This document shows, piece by piece, positions 1 through 8,280 of a stretch of 64,000 nucleotides of DNA. How positions within the stretch are numbered: the first letter of the stretch is position 1; every line of letters begins with the position of its first letter. The notes under the pieces are model-generated. The model saw only the letters and a program-made list of their open reading frames with translations. It did no database searches and had not been told where the DNA came from. The position numbers and the translations under genes were made by a program. The DNA is from Chloroflexota bacterium (GTDB taxonomy: Bacteria > Chloroflexota > Anaerolineae > SpSt-313), in contig JAKPJZ010000061.1 in the NCBI GenBank assembly GCA_029553955.1, forward strand, positions 1-64,000. The letters run 5' to 3'.

Positions 1-233
1 GGTGCTCCTTTCACTCCGCTTACCGGTAGAGTGAATAGTACCCGATGGATCACCCTCTCTTGGGATTTCTCACACCCTTCCAAGAATCCTCTAAGACTCG
101 CAACCCGTCGCATGCCACTTCTTGCTCGGAATCCGGCCCCCTCCCCCCGACTTTGAAACGGCCCTGGTACGGTCTGCTCCATGGTCCGCGCCTTGCTGTG
201 CAGCATGCCAGACCGGCCGCTTGGAGGATGGAC

Positions 234-683
234 ATGACCGAGAAACGGGCTGAGGTGATCTGGCGGGGCGACCTGCGCCGGGGGCGAGGCGAGGCCACCG
301 CCGAGAGCGGCATCTTTGAGCGGGCGCCGATCAGTTTTGCCAAGCGCTTTGAGCGCGAAGCGGGCACCAGCCCCGAAGAGCTGATCGCTGCAGCCCACGC
401 CGGCTGTTTCAGCATGGCGCTGGCCGAGGAGCTGGCCCAAGAGGGGCATCCGCCCGACCAGCTCGTGACCCACGCCACCGTGGCCATCGAGCCGCAGGGC
501 GGCGGCTGGAAGATCACCCGCTCGCAACTCGAGGTCACCGGCCAGGTGGCGGGCATCGATGCTTCTGCGTTCCTGCAGGCGGCGCAGCGGGCCAAAGCCG
601 GCTGCCCGGTATCGCAGGCGCTGCAGGGCAACGTCGAAATCACGCTCGAGGCTGCGCTCGTGCCCGCAGTCGTGCCAGCGTGA
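234..683 (+). CDS. OsmC-family peroxiredoxin-like protein
   Basis: A 149-residue protein with the size and pattern of OsmC/Ohr proteins, which reduce organic hydroperoxides with two cysteines. The first cysteine is in the segment AAHAGCFSMALAEEL (near residue 60) and the second in KAGCPVSQAL (near residue 128). The reading frame stays open upstream to position 45, but GGAGG at 223-227 lies six bases before the ATG at 234, so the upstream part is probably untranslated; an ATG at 228 is too close to that site. It stands alone, followed by the GCGTGAAACGT repeat tract. The exact substrate is unknown. Confidence 0.88.
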   Translation: MTEKRAEVIWRGDLRRGRGEATAESGIFERAPISFAKRFEREAGTSPEELIAAAHAGCFSMALAEELAQEGHPPDQLVTHATVAIEPQGGGWKITRSQLEVTGQVAGIDASAFLQAAQRAKAGCPVSQALQGNVEITLEAALVPAVVPA

Positions 684-766
684 CGCGTGAAACGTGATGC
701 GTAATGCGTTTCACGCCTCACGTTTCACGCATTACGCATTACGTTTTACGCCTCACGTTTCACGCC
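682..766. repeat. CGTAATGCGTGAAACGT-type intergenic repeat
   Basis: Direct and inverted copies of short words such as GTGAAACGT, GTAATGCGT and ATTACGTTT between two gene ends. The same family is at 11440-11500, 20475-20660, 21838-21957, 62886-63260 and 63440-63482. No coding potential. It can pair extensively with itself. Confidence 0.8.
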
Positions 767-1209
767 TCCTCGCGGTGCGGGCTGTCGAAGCGGAAAAAGT
801 TGCTCTGGGTGCCGTCGCGTGTGGTTTCTTGGAACACAAAGACGAGCTCGCGCACATCAAAGCTCTTGAACCACGCATCCCACGAGATGTGTTGCAGCTC
901 GCGGCCGCCATAGCCTGGAAAGTCGAAGCGCAGCACGCCGGGGCGCCCCTCGTGCTCGGTGCCGGGCACGGTGGCCGGCTGGCCGCCGCGCGCTTCGGCC
1001 CAGTGTTTGATGACCTCGTGGCTGCGCGTGAGCAGCGTGGCCCCGGGCTTGTTCTCGCCCGACTGGCTGGCCACGACAAAGCCCTCGCGCAGTTGGCGCT
1101 CCTGCTCGGGGTCGCCGGTCAGGTAGCGCGAGCGGGGGCCACCCTGCTCCATCTCCTTTGGGGTGCGGACCCTGGTCTCGCCTGTCTGCTCCTTCGCCTT
1201 GGTCGCCAT
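760..1209 (-). CDS. Small conserved protein of unknown function
   Basis: 149 residues. The start is chosen because GGGAGGAG lies just upstream of the ATG. From residue 60 it carries the pattern TRSHEVIKHWAEARGG-PATVPGT and then FDFPGYGG-ISWDAWF-FVFQ-SNFFRFDSP. I recall this pattern from short proteins often labelled, without experimental basis, as 1,4-alpha-glucan branching enzyme-like. The first 55 residues are polar and probably disordered. No signal peptide, membrane segment or catalytic motif is visible. It is separated from the sugar operon to its right by a 77-base hairpin. Confidence 0.7.
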   Translation of the reverse strand: MATKAKEQTGETRVRTPKEMEQGGPRSRYLTGDPEQERQLREGFVVASQSGENKPGATLLTRSHEVIKHWAEARGGQPATVPGTEHEGRPGVLRFDFPGYGGRELQHISWDAWFKSFDVRELVFVFQETTRDGTQSNFFRFDSPHREEA

Positions 1210-1281
1210 CGGCTCTCTCCTCCCACTGCCGCCGCGTTTCTTCTCCCTCCTACCAGCACGTTGCGTGCCAACCTATCTAGA

Positions 1282-1358
1282 GTATTCTGGAGGGAAAGAG
1301 AGGGCCGCCAGCCGCCCCTACGGGGCGGCTGGCGGCCCTCTCTTTCCCTCCAGAATAC
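1282..1358. repeat. Perfect long palindrome, 37-bp arms
   Basis: Arms 1282-1318 and 1322-1358 are exact reverse complements around a 3-base loop (TAC). The palindrome begins 7 bases beyond the stop codon of the isomerase gene at 1366-2304. There is no T-run on either strand, so it is not a standard intrinsic terminator, although the RNA would form a very stable hairpin. Confidence 0.95.
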
Positions 1359-1365
1359 TTCCTTA

Positions 1366-2304
1366 TTACAGCCGCGCCCAGGCCAGCTCCCACACGCGCT
1401 TGGTGCCGCCGATGACCGCCTCGGGGTCGCCGCCGGGCAGCGGCTTGACCTCAAAGGTCACCACCGGGCGGCCGGTGGGCAGCGTCTTGTCAAAGTAGCC
1501 GATCTCGAAGGCCACCCGCATAAAGTCGACGAGCTCGTCGACGCCGTTGCAGCCGCCGGCGCAGCAGAATGGCGGGTGATAGTCGCCATAGGCCGGGTGG
1601 CTGGTGTCGCTGAGCAGGCAGTTGCCCACGTGCAGGTGCACCAGATAGTCCTTCACCGGCTCCAGCGCCTGGCGCGGCGTCTCGCCGAGCTGCGGGATGT
1701 GGCTGAGGTCTACCGTGAGGCCAAAGTTGTCGCAGGTCGAGCAGATTTCGGCCGCGACCTCGGCCACGAACGGCGTGGGCCCGAGGAGCGAGCGCTTTTC
1801 GATGGCGCGGTCAAAGATCTCGAGCGACAGGGTGAGGGTATAGTCGGTGGCCTTGGCCTTGGCATAGGCGCAGAGCTCGCGCACGCTCTTGACGAACTGG
1901 GCGCGGGCCTGCTGCTCCTTCTCGGCGCCGGGGTACGAGTTCTTGCCGTCGAGGAAGGCCATCAGGCGGGCGCCGAGGGCGTACGCCTGGTCAATCGAAG
2001 CTTCGACCTTGGCCACGGCCGTCTGCCGGCCCGCCTCGTCGAGGTTGGCCAGGTTGCCGCCGGTGGTCAGTAGCCCTGGCTGGGCGCCGACGCCGATGGT
2101 CAATTGCGATTCCTCGGCCAGAGCCTTGAGGGCCGGGATGGCCGCCGGGTCGTTGATCAGGCCGACCTCGAGCACCTCGAAGAAGTGATCGGCGGCGATG
2201 TGCCGCGCCGTCTCGACGATGGGCCCGTCGCCCTTGAGGAGTTGCGGGTAGATCATAAAGTGCACGATGCCGAGCTGCATGTACTTTTGCCAGGGTGTGT
2301 CCAC
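1366..2304 (-). CDS. Sugar phosphate isomerase/epimerase (TIM barrel)
   Basis: 312 residues of the xylose-isomerase-like TIM-barrel family. Typical segments are LTLSLEIFDR (metal-binding Glu), TVDLSHIPQLGET, VHLHVGNC (metal-binding His) and a C-terminal VTFEVKPL. The frame is open much further upstream, but AAGGAGG lies five bases before a GTG at 2304, which I take as the start; an ATG 24 bases further in is the alternative. The run CCAGGCNGVDELVDF carries unusual neighbouring cysteines. Being downstream of the transaldolase-like and uxaE genes, it probably isomerises a keto-sugar or sugar acid of that pathway. The substrate cannot be read from the sequence. Confidence 0.85.
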   Translation of the reverse strand: MDTPWQKYMQLGIVHFMIYPQLLKGDGPIVETARHIAADHFFEVLEVGLINDPAAIPALKALAEESQLTIGVGAQPGLLTTGGNLANLDEAGRQTAVAKVEASIDQAYALGARLMAFLDGKNSYPGAEKEQQARAQFVKSVRELCAYAKAKATDYTLTLSLEIFDRAIEKRSLLGPTPFVAEVAAEICSTCDNFGLTVDLSHIPQLGETPRQALEPVKDYLVHLHVGNCLLSDTSHPAYGDYHPPFCCAGGCNGVDELVDFMRVAFEIGYFDKTLPTGRPVVTFEVKPLPGGDPEAVIGGTKRVWELAWARL

Positions 2305-2409
2305 TTCTTCCTCCTTTGTGTCGTGCTTCCTGTGGCCACCATGCCGGCAGGCCACAAGCAACGGCCGGGTTTTGCGCCTTGGCAGCCGCCCGGCCTCAAG
2401 CCTTAGGTA

Positions 2410-2487
2410 GGGGTTTGGGCTGGCCGGAAGGCGTCGCCGGTCGCCCCGCGGGGCGACCGGCGACGCCTTCCGGCCAGCCCAAACCCC
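2410..2487. repeat. Perfect 78-bp palindrome, no loop
   Basis: Arms 2410-2448 and 2449-2487 are exact reverse complements, starting GGGGTTTGGGCTGGCC and ending in AAACCCC. It lies between the isomerase and transaldolase-like genes. The flanks (GCCGCCCGGCCTCAAG on the left, AAAAAGGACCCGTACCGGGG on the right) resemble the outer arms of the elements at 10377-10625 and 50617-50850. Confidence 0.95.
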
Positions 2488-2566
2488 CCAAAAAGGACCC
2501 GTACCGGGGGCAGCGAAGCGCCAGACCCGGTCGCTGCCACTCGCGATAGGCCCGCGATCAGACGCC

Positions 2567-4252
2567 TCAGGCAGGCCGGCGGGCAGCGATGCGCGCCACG
2601 AACTTGTCGTAGGCGTTGCAGAACTCGTTGAGCGTGGCCGCAACGGGCAACCAGGCTGCGTTGTCCGCCTCATCCTCGAGGGTGAGCACTGTGGCCGGGC
2701 GGAAGCGGGCATCGTCGCCGGGCAGGTAGTAGCCCTGCTTAAAGACCTCGCTGTGCTCGAGCACCTGCAGCGCCGCCTCAGGCACCGGGGCCTCGATCTG
2801 CTTGCCGTCGAACGGCAGGTTGGGCGCGGCGTCGAGCGCGTGGCGGATGTTGGGGAAGATGGTGATGACGGTCGTCCCCATATCGTCGATCACGTCGGGG
2901 CAGGGGTCGGGCAGCGCCTCATAGCCGGCGCCGGCGTACCAGCGCAGCGACGCCACGAGCGGCCGCACGCGCTCCAGGTCGTAGCCCTGCTCGCGGAGCA
3001 GGCGCATCAGGCGTTTGTGGATGGCCACGCCCGACCAGGCCGCCGCCTCGCGCGCCTGCGTCTCGCTGAGGCCCAGGCTCGCCGCCTTGGCCAGCAGCTC
3101 GTCGCGCACCGGGAAGGCCAGCCGGCCGTTCATCTCGGTGAGGTAGCTGGCCAGCGCCTCGCCCCCGGCGATGGCCTGGGCGAACGGCATCTCCTGGTAC
3201 AGGCCAAAGTTGACCGTGATGTTAACGCCAATGCCCTGCTTCGTCAAATGTCCGCAGGCCGTAAGCCCCGCATAGGTGGCCGGCATCTTGAAGACGACGT
3301 TGGGCACGCGGCCCTCGAGCTTGCGCTGCAGCTCTGCATAGATGGCGGTGGCGTCGGCGATCATCGCCGCGGCATCCCCGTGCTTCTTGGGGTTGACCTG
3401 CAGGCTGACCAGCCCCAGCCGTCCCTCGCTGAGCAGGAAGATGGGCCGCAGCAGGCGCATATTGGCCAGCACGACCTCCAGCGTCACCAGGCGGGCCAGC
3501 TCCTCGTCGTCGGCAGTGGGGTTGGCGGCGATGATACGGTCGACCACCGCGTTCCAGCGCTCGGGGTCCGCCGTCCAGGCCAGGTCGATGAGCGGGGGGT
3601 TGGTCGTTTCGAAAGAGATGCCCAGGTACATGGCATAGTCGAGGTAGGCGGCATAGTCGTTGCCCAGCTCGGTAATTGTCTCGCCGCGCAGCCGCGCTTC
3701 GGCGATACGGCGCAGGTAGCCCAAGCTCACGGCGGCCGACATGCGCTCGATATAGTGGCCGATAGAGTCGCCCACCAGGCCGGCGGCCATGGCCGCCGGG
3801 TCGGCCGCCTTCTCGGCCTCCAGCCGTGCCTTGGCGTAGGCCCGCCAGTCGGTCAGCAGCCCGCTGACGACCCCCGGCTTGGCGGCGCCAGCCAGCCTCG
3901 CCGCCAGGCCGGCTGTGGCCTCGGCCTCGGTGGCGAGCTGCGCCTCGCTGAGCGCGGGCCGCAGGTTCCAGGCGGGGAGGAAGGAGTGCAGGCTGACGGC
4001 CATGTCGGCCAGGAAGCGCAGCACCTCCTCTTGCTCGGCAGCCGGCGCCGCAGGTAGGGCTGCAGCCAGCGCCTGGCGCAGGTCGTTCAGCCGGCCCGCG
4101 AACTCGGCCGGCGGGGTGAAGAAGAGCAGGTTGTCGCGCGCAGCGATCCTCTCGCCGCCGGTGACCGCGGCGGCCAGCCTGTCGCTGCCCCAAGGCGCCT
4201 GGGCGGCGCGCTCGGCGCGGATCCTCTCACGAAGCTGTTCCCGGATAGACAT
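2567..4252 (-). CDS. Transaldolase-like protein
   Basis: 561 residues, longer than classical transaldolases (about 320). The core reads LGLVSLQVNPKKHGD, then VVFKMPATYAGLTACGHL, then GIGVNITVNFGLYQ. This matches the transaldolase barrel, with a probable Schiff-base lysine in FKMPAT. Residues 1-220 form a mainly helical N-terminal extension and about 110 residues follow the barrel. The start has GGGGAGGAG four bases upstream of ATG. It lies 108 bases downstream of uxaE on the same strand, so it is probably an aldolase or transaldolase acting on a keto-sugar in the uronate/inositol route. Family is secure; reaction is inferred. Confidence 0.8.
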   Translation of the reverse strand: MSIREQLRERIRAERAAQAPWGSDRLAAAVTGGERIAARDNLLFFTPPAEFAGRLNDLRQALAAALPAAPAAEQEEVLRFLADMAVSLHSFLPAWNLRPALSEAQLATEAEATAGLAARLAGAAKPGVVSGLLTDWRAYAKARLEAEKAADPAAMAAGLVGDSIGHYIERMSAAVSLGYLRRIAEARLRGETITELGNDYAAYLDYAMYLGISFETTNPPLIDLAWTADPERWNAVVDRIIAANPTADDEELARLVTLEVVLANMRLLRPIFLLSEGRLGLVSLQVNPKKHGDAAAMIADATAIYAELQRKLEGRVPNVVFKMPATYAGLTACGHLTKQGIGVNITVNFGLYQEMPFAQAIAGGEALASYLTEMNGRLAFPVRDELLAKAASLGLSETQAREAAAWSGVAIHKRLMRLLREQGYDLERVRPLVASLRWYAGAGYEALPDPCPDVIDDMGTTVITIFPNIRHALDAAPNLPFDGKQIEAPVPEAALQVLEHSEVFKQGYYLPGDDARFRPATVLTLEDEADNAAWLPVAATLNEFCNAYDKFVARIAARRPA

Positions 4253-4360
4253 GAGTCTCCTCCCCTGTAGGTTGTTTGGAACAGGTATCTGGAGCAGGAA
4301 GGTCGCGAAAGGAGCGCGAAGGACGCGAAGGGGATTCGCGACCTTCGCTCCAGAGCCCCG

Positions 4361-5944
4361 TCAGTTCGCCCTCTTGAACGACTCCAGGTGCCGCCGGAAG
4401 TGCGTTTCGAGGGCCGCATAGTGCTCTTCCTCGTGGGCGGCGAGGATGGCATAGAGCGACGAGCGGAAGAGATAGTCGCCCGAGGCGGTGCGCGCCGTGA
4501 GCACCGAGCCAAAGGTCATGTGCAGCACCTGGCGGGTGTGATACTCGTTGAGCACGGCGGGGAGCTGGGCATCGCTCAACTGCGCCGGGTCGGCCACGCG
4601 CGCCAGCTCGGCCGAGTAGTGGTAGGTCGCCCGGTCGGCCTCAAAGTGCTCGCGGGCGAAGGCCAGGATCTCGCGGAAGAGCCCGGGCTCCTTGTGGGCC
4701 ACCGTGCGCAGCGCCTCGAGGTAGCTTGTGCCCGCCGTCTTGAGGTGCACCAGGTCGCCGGCGTGGCGGTTGATGAGCGGGTAGATGCTGAACTTGTCGG
4801 AGCCCGAGTGCAGGCTGAGTTTGTAGGGGCCGAGGCGACGGGCGATGGCCACGTGCTGCACGATCTCGGCCTCAAAGGTGGCGAGGTCGCCCCTATAGTC
4901 CACGCCCTTTTCAAAGCGGCCGCTGTAGCGCGGTGCCAGGCTCACCCAGCGCACGCCCAGGCGCAGCAGTTCGCTGGCCACGAACCAGTGCTCGGCGATC
5001 TTGGTGGGCACATCCGTCTCGTCGACCGACATCTCGAGCTCGAACGGCCGGCCGCCCATCTGCTGGCGCAGGTAGCGGTAGAGGGTCGCAGTGTGGGCGA
5101 TAGCGCGGCCGTACTTGGCGGCGGCGCGGAGGAAATCCTCCTCGCTCAGCGTGAGCTTTAGGCCCTCGCCCAGGTCAGCGGGCCGGCCGGCGTAGGTGCG
5201 CCGCAGGTCCGCCGGCGAGCTCTCGAGCACCGGCCACGGGAGGGCCTCGACGCGGCCGGCGAGGTTGGCGGCATCGGCCGTTTCGGCGTCGTTATCCACA
5301 TGGTCGCCGGGGTCGATGGTGTAGAAGGTATAGCCGGCGCGCACACAGGCGTCCACGTCGTCGACCGTCTTCAGGTGGTCGGCATCGGCGCCATAGCCCT
5401 CGCGCCAGCCCTCTTGGAACACGCCCCACATGGCATCGTCGAGCACCTGCTCGGGCGTGCGCTGCGTGCGCACCATCTCGCGGATCGACTGCTGGGCAAA
5501 GACCGGCGCCAGCCCGCTGCCGCGGATGGCGCGCACGTGGCCGGGCGTGGCCAGGCCCAGGCGGTCGCCGCAGCCGGCCGACTTGGCGAGCCCCAGCGTG
5601 CGCGGCGCGGTGAAGGGCAGGGTGCGGCGCAGAGCCAGGGCGTTGCCGTGCTCGGCCAGGCAGAGCTGCAGCACCAGCAGCTCGCCCGCCAGGGTCACCC
5701 CCTCCTCGCCACCGGTAAAGCCGAGGCCGGGGCCGGCGCCCTGCCGCGAGAGCAGCCCCAGCCGGCGCTCGCCGCCCTCGCGACGCGCCAGGAAGTAAAT
5801 GACGCCGTTCTGCGCGGCGATCGAGCGCGGGTAGACCTGAGCGGCGCTCAGCCCGCTCAGCGCCTCGGCCGCCGCCAGCGCCTCGCGCTCCTGCAGCGGC
5901 GCCGCGAGGCCGGCGCCATCCAACAGTGCCAACAATCGGTCCAT
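4361..5944 (-). CDS. uxaE: Tagaturonate epimerase family protein (UxaE)
   Basis: 527 residues that I recognise as the UxaE family, which interconverts D-tagaturonate and D-fructuronate in genomes lacking the classical isomerase route. Family-like segments are DADHLKTVDDVDACV, FELEMSVDETDVPT, KLSLHSGSDKFSIYP and DLVHLKTAGTSYLEAL, rich in His, Asp and Glu able to hold a metal ion. The ATG follows AAGGAGAAGCGC. It is first in a leftward operon driven by a perfect TTGACA-17-TATACT promoter shared with the divergent regulator. The iolMNO genes 15 kb away should produce D-tagaturonate, its expected substrate. Confidence 0.8.
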   Translation of the reverse strand: MDRLLALLDGAGLAAPLQEREALAAAEALSGLSAAQVYPRSIAAQNGVIYFLARREGGERRLGLLSRQGAGPGLGFTGGEEGVTLAGELLVLQLCLAEHGNALALRRTLPFTAPRTLGLAKSAGCGDRLGLATPGHVRAIRGSGLAPVFAQQSIREMVRTQRTPEQVLDDAMWGVFQEGWREGYGADADHLKTVDDVDACVRAGYTFYTIDPGDHVDNDAETADAANLAGRVEALPWPVLESSPADLRRTYAGRPADLGEGLKLTLSEEDFLRAAAKYGRAIAHTATLYRYLRQQMGGRPFELEMSVDETDVPTKIAEHWFVASELLRLGVRWVSLAPRYSGRFEKGVDYRGDLATFEAEIVQHVAIARRLGPYKLSLHSGSDKFSIYPLINRHAGDLVHLKTAGTSYLEALRTVAHKEPGLFREILAFAREHFEADRATYHYSAELARVADPAQLSDAQLPAVLNEYHTRQVLHMTFGSVLTARTASGDYLFRSSLYAILAAHEEEHYAALETHFRRHLESFKRAN

Positions 5945-5967
5945 GCGCTTCTCCTTGGCACATTCTC

Positions 5968-6035
5968 TTGACAGCTCGCTGCTTGCTGTGTATACTGTGT
6001 ATACACAGTATACGCCCTCTTGTGTGGATTGTCAA
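5968..6035. promoter_or_regulatory. Symmetric overlapping divergent promoters and operator
   Basis: Rightward promoter: TTGACA at 5968-5973, 17-base spacer, TATACT at 5991-5996. Leftward promoter, read on the minus strand: TTGACA at 6035-6030, 17-base spacer, TATACT at 6012-6007. Between and including both -10 boxes lies an exact 24-bp palindrome, 5990-6013 (half-site GTATACTGTGTA). The two start points would be only a few bases apart near 6000-6003. One regulator dimer on the palindrome should block both uxaE and its own gene. Confidence 0.93.
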
Positions 6036-6052
6036 GAAGTGGAGAAGCGCCG

Positions 6053-7147
6053 ATGCCGATCGAGCGCCTGGCCGCGGGGCCGCTCTACCTGCAACTGAAG
6101 AGCATCCTGCAGCGGCAGATCGATACCGGCGAACTGCAGCCGGGTGACATGCTGCCCAGCCTGCGCGAGCTCTGCCGGCAATACGAGGTCAGCTCCATCA
6201 CGGTGCGGCGGGCGCTGCAGGAGCTGGTCAACGAGGGGCGGCTGCAGAGCCAGCAGGGGATCGGTACCTTTGTCACGACGCGCAACCGCCGCCCGCGCCT
6301 GGCGCTGGTGATCCTGGGCTTTATCGAACGGGAATGGCGGCGCAACTCGGGCATCTTTGGCGACCTCATCGCCGGGGCGGCCACCGTCGCCTGGGAGCGC
6401 GAGGCCCTCTTCTCGGTGACCCGGGTGGACCCCGAGCGCGACGTGGCGGGCTTTTTGGCCTCCATCGTTGCCGAGCGCTTTTTCGACGGCCTGCTGGTGC
6501 GCGTGCTCTCGGATGCGCACCCGGCCGACCTGCAGCCGGTGCGCGAGGCCGGGCTGCCCTACGTGGTCATCAAGCGCTACACGCCGGGCGTGCCCACGAA
6601 CTGCGTTGTGGTCGACGACGTGCGCGCCGCCTGCGAGGCCACCAGTCACCTGCTCGCCCACGGTTGCCGGCGCATCGCCTTTGTCTGTCCCCAGGGCACC
6701 ATCGTCGGCCGCGACCGGCACGAGGGCTATCGCCGCGCGCTGGCCGAGCACGGCCTTTCCTACGAGCCCGAGCTGGTGCCGCCCGTGGCCGACTGGTTCG
6801 AAGAGCGCGGCTATGCGGCTCTCAAGGCGCTCTTGGCGCTGCCGCAGCCCCCGCAGGCCGTCTTCGCCGCTGGCGACATGCTCGCCATCGGCGCCTACCG
6901 CGCCGCCGCCGAGCTGGGCCTGCGCATCCCGCAGGACCTGGCCGTGGTGGGCTATGACGACATCCCGGCCGCGGCCACCCTGCAGCCGCCGCTGACCACA
7001 GTGCGCACCTCGTACTATGATTTCGGCGCCCGTGCCACCGCGCTGCTGCTCGACCTGATCGCGCATCGCGTCGCGGGGCCGCAGCGCATCATCATGGATG
7101 CGCCGCTCGTGGTGCGCGGGTCGTGCGGCGAGCATGCGGGCTCATAG
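6053..7147 (+). CDS. GntR/LacI-hybrid transcriptional regulator
   Basis: 364 residues. Residues 10-75 form a GntR-type winged helix (PLYLQLKSILQRQIDTG-LQPGDMLPSLRELCRQYEVSSITVRRAL-G-GTFV). Residues 85-360 form a LacI/periplasmic-binding-like sensor domain (LLAHGCRRIAFVCP, PQAVFAAGDMLAIGAYRAA, DLAVVGYDDIPAAATLQPPLTTVR). This is the AraR-like architecture. GGAGAAGC lies eight bases before the ATG; an in-frame ATG at 6020 has no such site. It probably represses the divergent uxaE operon and itself through the palindrome at 5990-6013, with a sugar acid as inducer. Its last 135 bases are duplicated in decayed form at 8093-8226. Confidence 0.92.
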   Translation: MPIERLAAGPLYLQLKSILQRQIDTGELQPGDMLPSLRELCRQYEVSSITVRRALQELVNEGRLQSQQGIGTFVTTRNRRPRLALVILGFIEREWRRNSGIFGDLIAGAATVAWEREALFSVTRVDPERDVAGFLASIVAERFFDGLLVRVLSDAHPADLQPVREAGLPYVVIKRYTPGVPTNCVVVDDVRAACEATSHLLAHGCRRIAFVCPQGTIVGRDRHEGYRRALAEHGLSYEPELVPPVADWFEERGYAALKALLALPQPPQAVFAAGDMLAIGAYRAAAELGLRIPQDLAVVGYDDIPAAATLQPPLTTVRTSYYDFGARATALLLDLIAHRVAGPQRIIMDAPLVVRGSCGEHAGS

Positions 7148-7203
7148 TTGGCGCCTGAGCGCCTTGACTCTGCGGTTCGGCGCCGTATCCGTAGTTGTGC
7201 CGC

Positions 7204-7333
7204 CCGGACTCCCCAACTTGTTGGGGCGCTCCTTGGCCCGAACAAGTTCGGGGGTCCGGGTACGGCCTGCGGCACTTGGACTCCCCAACTTGTTGGGTGA
7301 ACCGCGCCCCATGACCAGTGTTCTCGGCGCGCA
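7204..7333. repeat. Hairpin repeats plus duplicated kinase-gene tail
   Basis: This stretch after the regulator gene holds about one and a half units of the CCCCAACTTGTTGGGG / CCCGAACAAGTTCGGG repeat (7204-7296). Then 7297-7333 nearly matches 8701-8737, which is the inside of the histidine kinase gene end. With the regulator tail, it forms the left copy of a duplicated block; the right copy is at 8093-8737. Confidence 0.85.
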
Positions 7334-7382
7334 TATGCAGTCTGAGGAGAAGCAGCGCTTGGACGTCGGCCTGACGCACTGC

Positions 7383-7412
7383 TTGCGTGGCGCTGGACCT
7401 ACGTTGTATAAT
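7383..7412 (+). promoter_or_regulatory. Toxin-antitoxin promoter
   Basis: TTGCGT at 7383-7388, 18-base spacer, TATAAT at 7407-7412, then 42 bases to the antitoxin ATG. A close relative, with the same TTGCGT-18-TATAAT and the flank CGTTGTATAATGAA, is at 14890-14919 before a broken gene. Confidence 0.8.
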
Positions 7413-7454
7413 GAAAACACCGGGTGGACTTGCTCAGGTAGTGGAGGTAGTGAG

Positions 7455-7655
7455 ATGAGCGAACTCGAACAACTCGAACAACGAGTCCTCGGGCTCTCGC
7501 CCGAGGATCTGGCGAAATTCCGTGCCTGGTTCATCGAGCTGGAGCACCGGCTCTGGGACAAACAGGTGGAGGCTGATCTTGCAGCCGGCAAGCTCGACCG
7601 CCTTATTGCCGAGGCACGCGCAGAGTTCAAGGCCGGAAAGGCGCGGGAGCTTTGA
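7455..7655 (+). CDS. Antitoxin of ParE-type module
   Basis: 66 residues (MSELEQLEQRVLGLSPEDLA...), highly charged and probably helical, without a clear DNA-binding motif. GGAGG lies seven bases before the ATG. Its TGA stop overlaps the TTG start of the toxin gene (TTGA), indicating translational coupling. Short proteins with the pattern LSPEDLAKFRAWF commonly precede ParE/RelE toxins. It should bind and neutralise the toxin encoded by the next gene. Confidence 0.8.
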   Translation: MSELEQLEQRVLGLSPEDLAKFRAWFIELEHRLWDKQVEADLAAGKLDRLIAEARAEFKAGKAREL

Positions 7656-7906
7656 GGCACTTGGCGTCGTCGAGGTTCTGGGCACTGTATCAAGCCCTGC
7701 CGGAACGAGTTCGCCAACTCGCGGACAAGAATCACGAGCTACTGAAGAGCGATCCTCATCATCCCTCGCTCCACTTCAAGAGAATCGGCGAACTGTGGTC
7801 GGTTCGCGTTGGCGAGCACTACCGGGCGTTAGGAGTCGACGTCGAAGACGGTATCCTCTGGTTCTGGATCGGCACCCATGCCGACTATGACAGAATCATT
7901 GCCTGA
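7652..7906 (+). CDS. RelE/ParE-family toxin
   Basis: 84 residues with the ParE/RelE pattern: FWALYQALPERVRQLADKNHELLKSDPHHPSLHFKRIG, then LWSVRVGEHYRALGVDVEDGILWFWIGTHADYDRII. Translation probably starts at TTG 7652, four bases inside the antitoxin gene. ParE proteins poison gyrase and RelE proteins cut mRNA; the sequence does not decide between them. The pair sits between two copies of a duplicated chromosomal block, as expected of a recently moved addiction cassette. Confidence 0.87.
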   Translation: MRHLASSRFWALYQALPERVRQLADKNHELLKSDPHHPSLHFKRIGELWSVRVGEHYRALGVDVEDGILWFWIGTHADYDRIIA

Positions 7907-8092
7907 CCCTTGCCTGTCGCATCGTTTCCCCTGACGGGAAGGTGATTGTCAACAGACCCGTGAGGCCGGTCCACGACCGCCGATCAGCCGCCGCGCGGCA
8001 TCGGGCGCCAGAACGGTGCCCTGCGCGGAGCGTAGGCCGGCGTTTCTCAATCCCGCACCCCGTGCTTGGCCCAATACGGTTCCCAGGCCAAC

Positions 8093-8226
8093 CCTATGAT
8101 TTCGGCGCCCGCGCCGCCGCGCCGCCGCTCGACCGCATCGCGCATCGCGTCGCGGGGCCGCAGCGCGTCGTACTCGACGCGCCGCTGGTGGTGCGCGGGT
8201 CGTGCGGCGAGCACGCGGGCTCATAG
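8093..8226 (+). pseudogene. Decayed copy of regulator gene 3' end
   Basis: This matches the last ~135 bases of the GntR/LacI-hybrid gene (7013-7147) with scattered substitutions, and keeps the final segment VVRGSCGEHAGS and the TAG stop. No upstream part of the gene is present. The downstream sequence also matches that following the intact gene. With the array and kinase tail it is the right-hand copy of the duplication around the toxin pair. The 186 bases before it (7907-8092) show nothing recognisable. Confidence 0.85.
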
Positions 8227-8280
8227 TTGGCGCCTGAGCGCCTTGACTCTGCGGTTCGGCGCCGTATCCGCAGTTGTGCC

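Noticed and set aside
1282-1358. Long palindromes as ordinary intrinsic terminators
   Set aside because: None is followed by a T-run on either strand; arms are far longer than needed and often loop-free. They may still end RNA, but not by the standard signal alone.
2305-2712. N-terminal extension of the isomerase gene to 2712
   Set aside because: The extra 136 codons overlap the palindrome and the transaldolase-like gene end, are rich in Arg/Pro/Ser, and a good ribosome site precedes GTG 2304.
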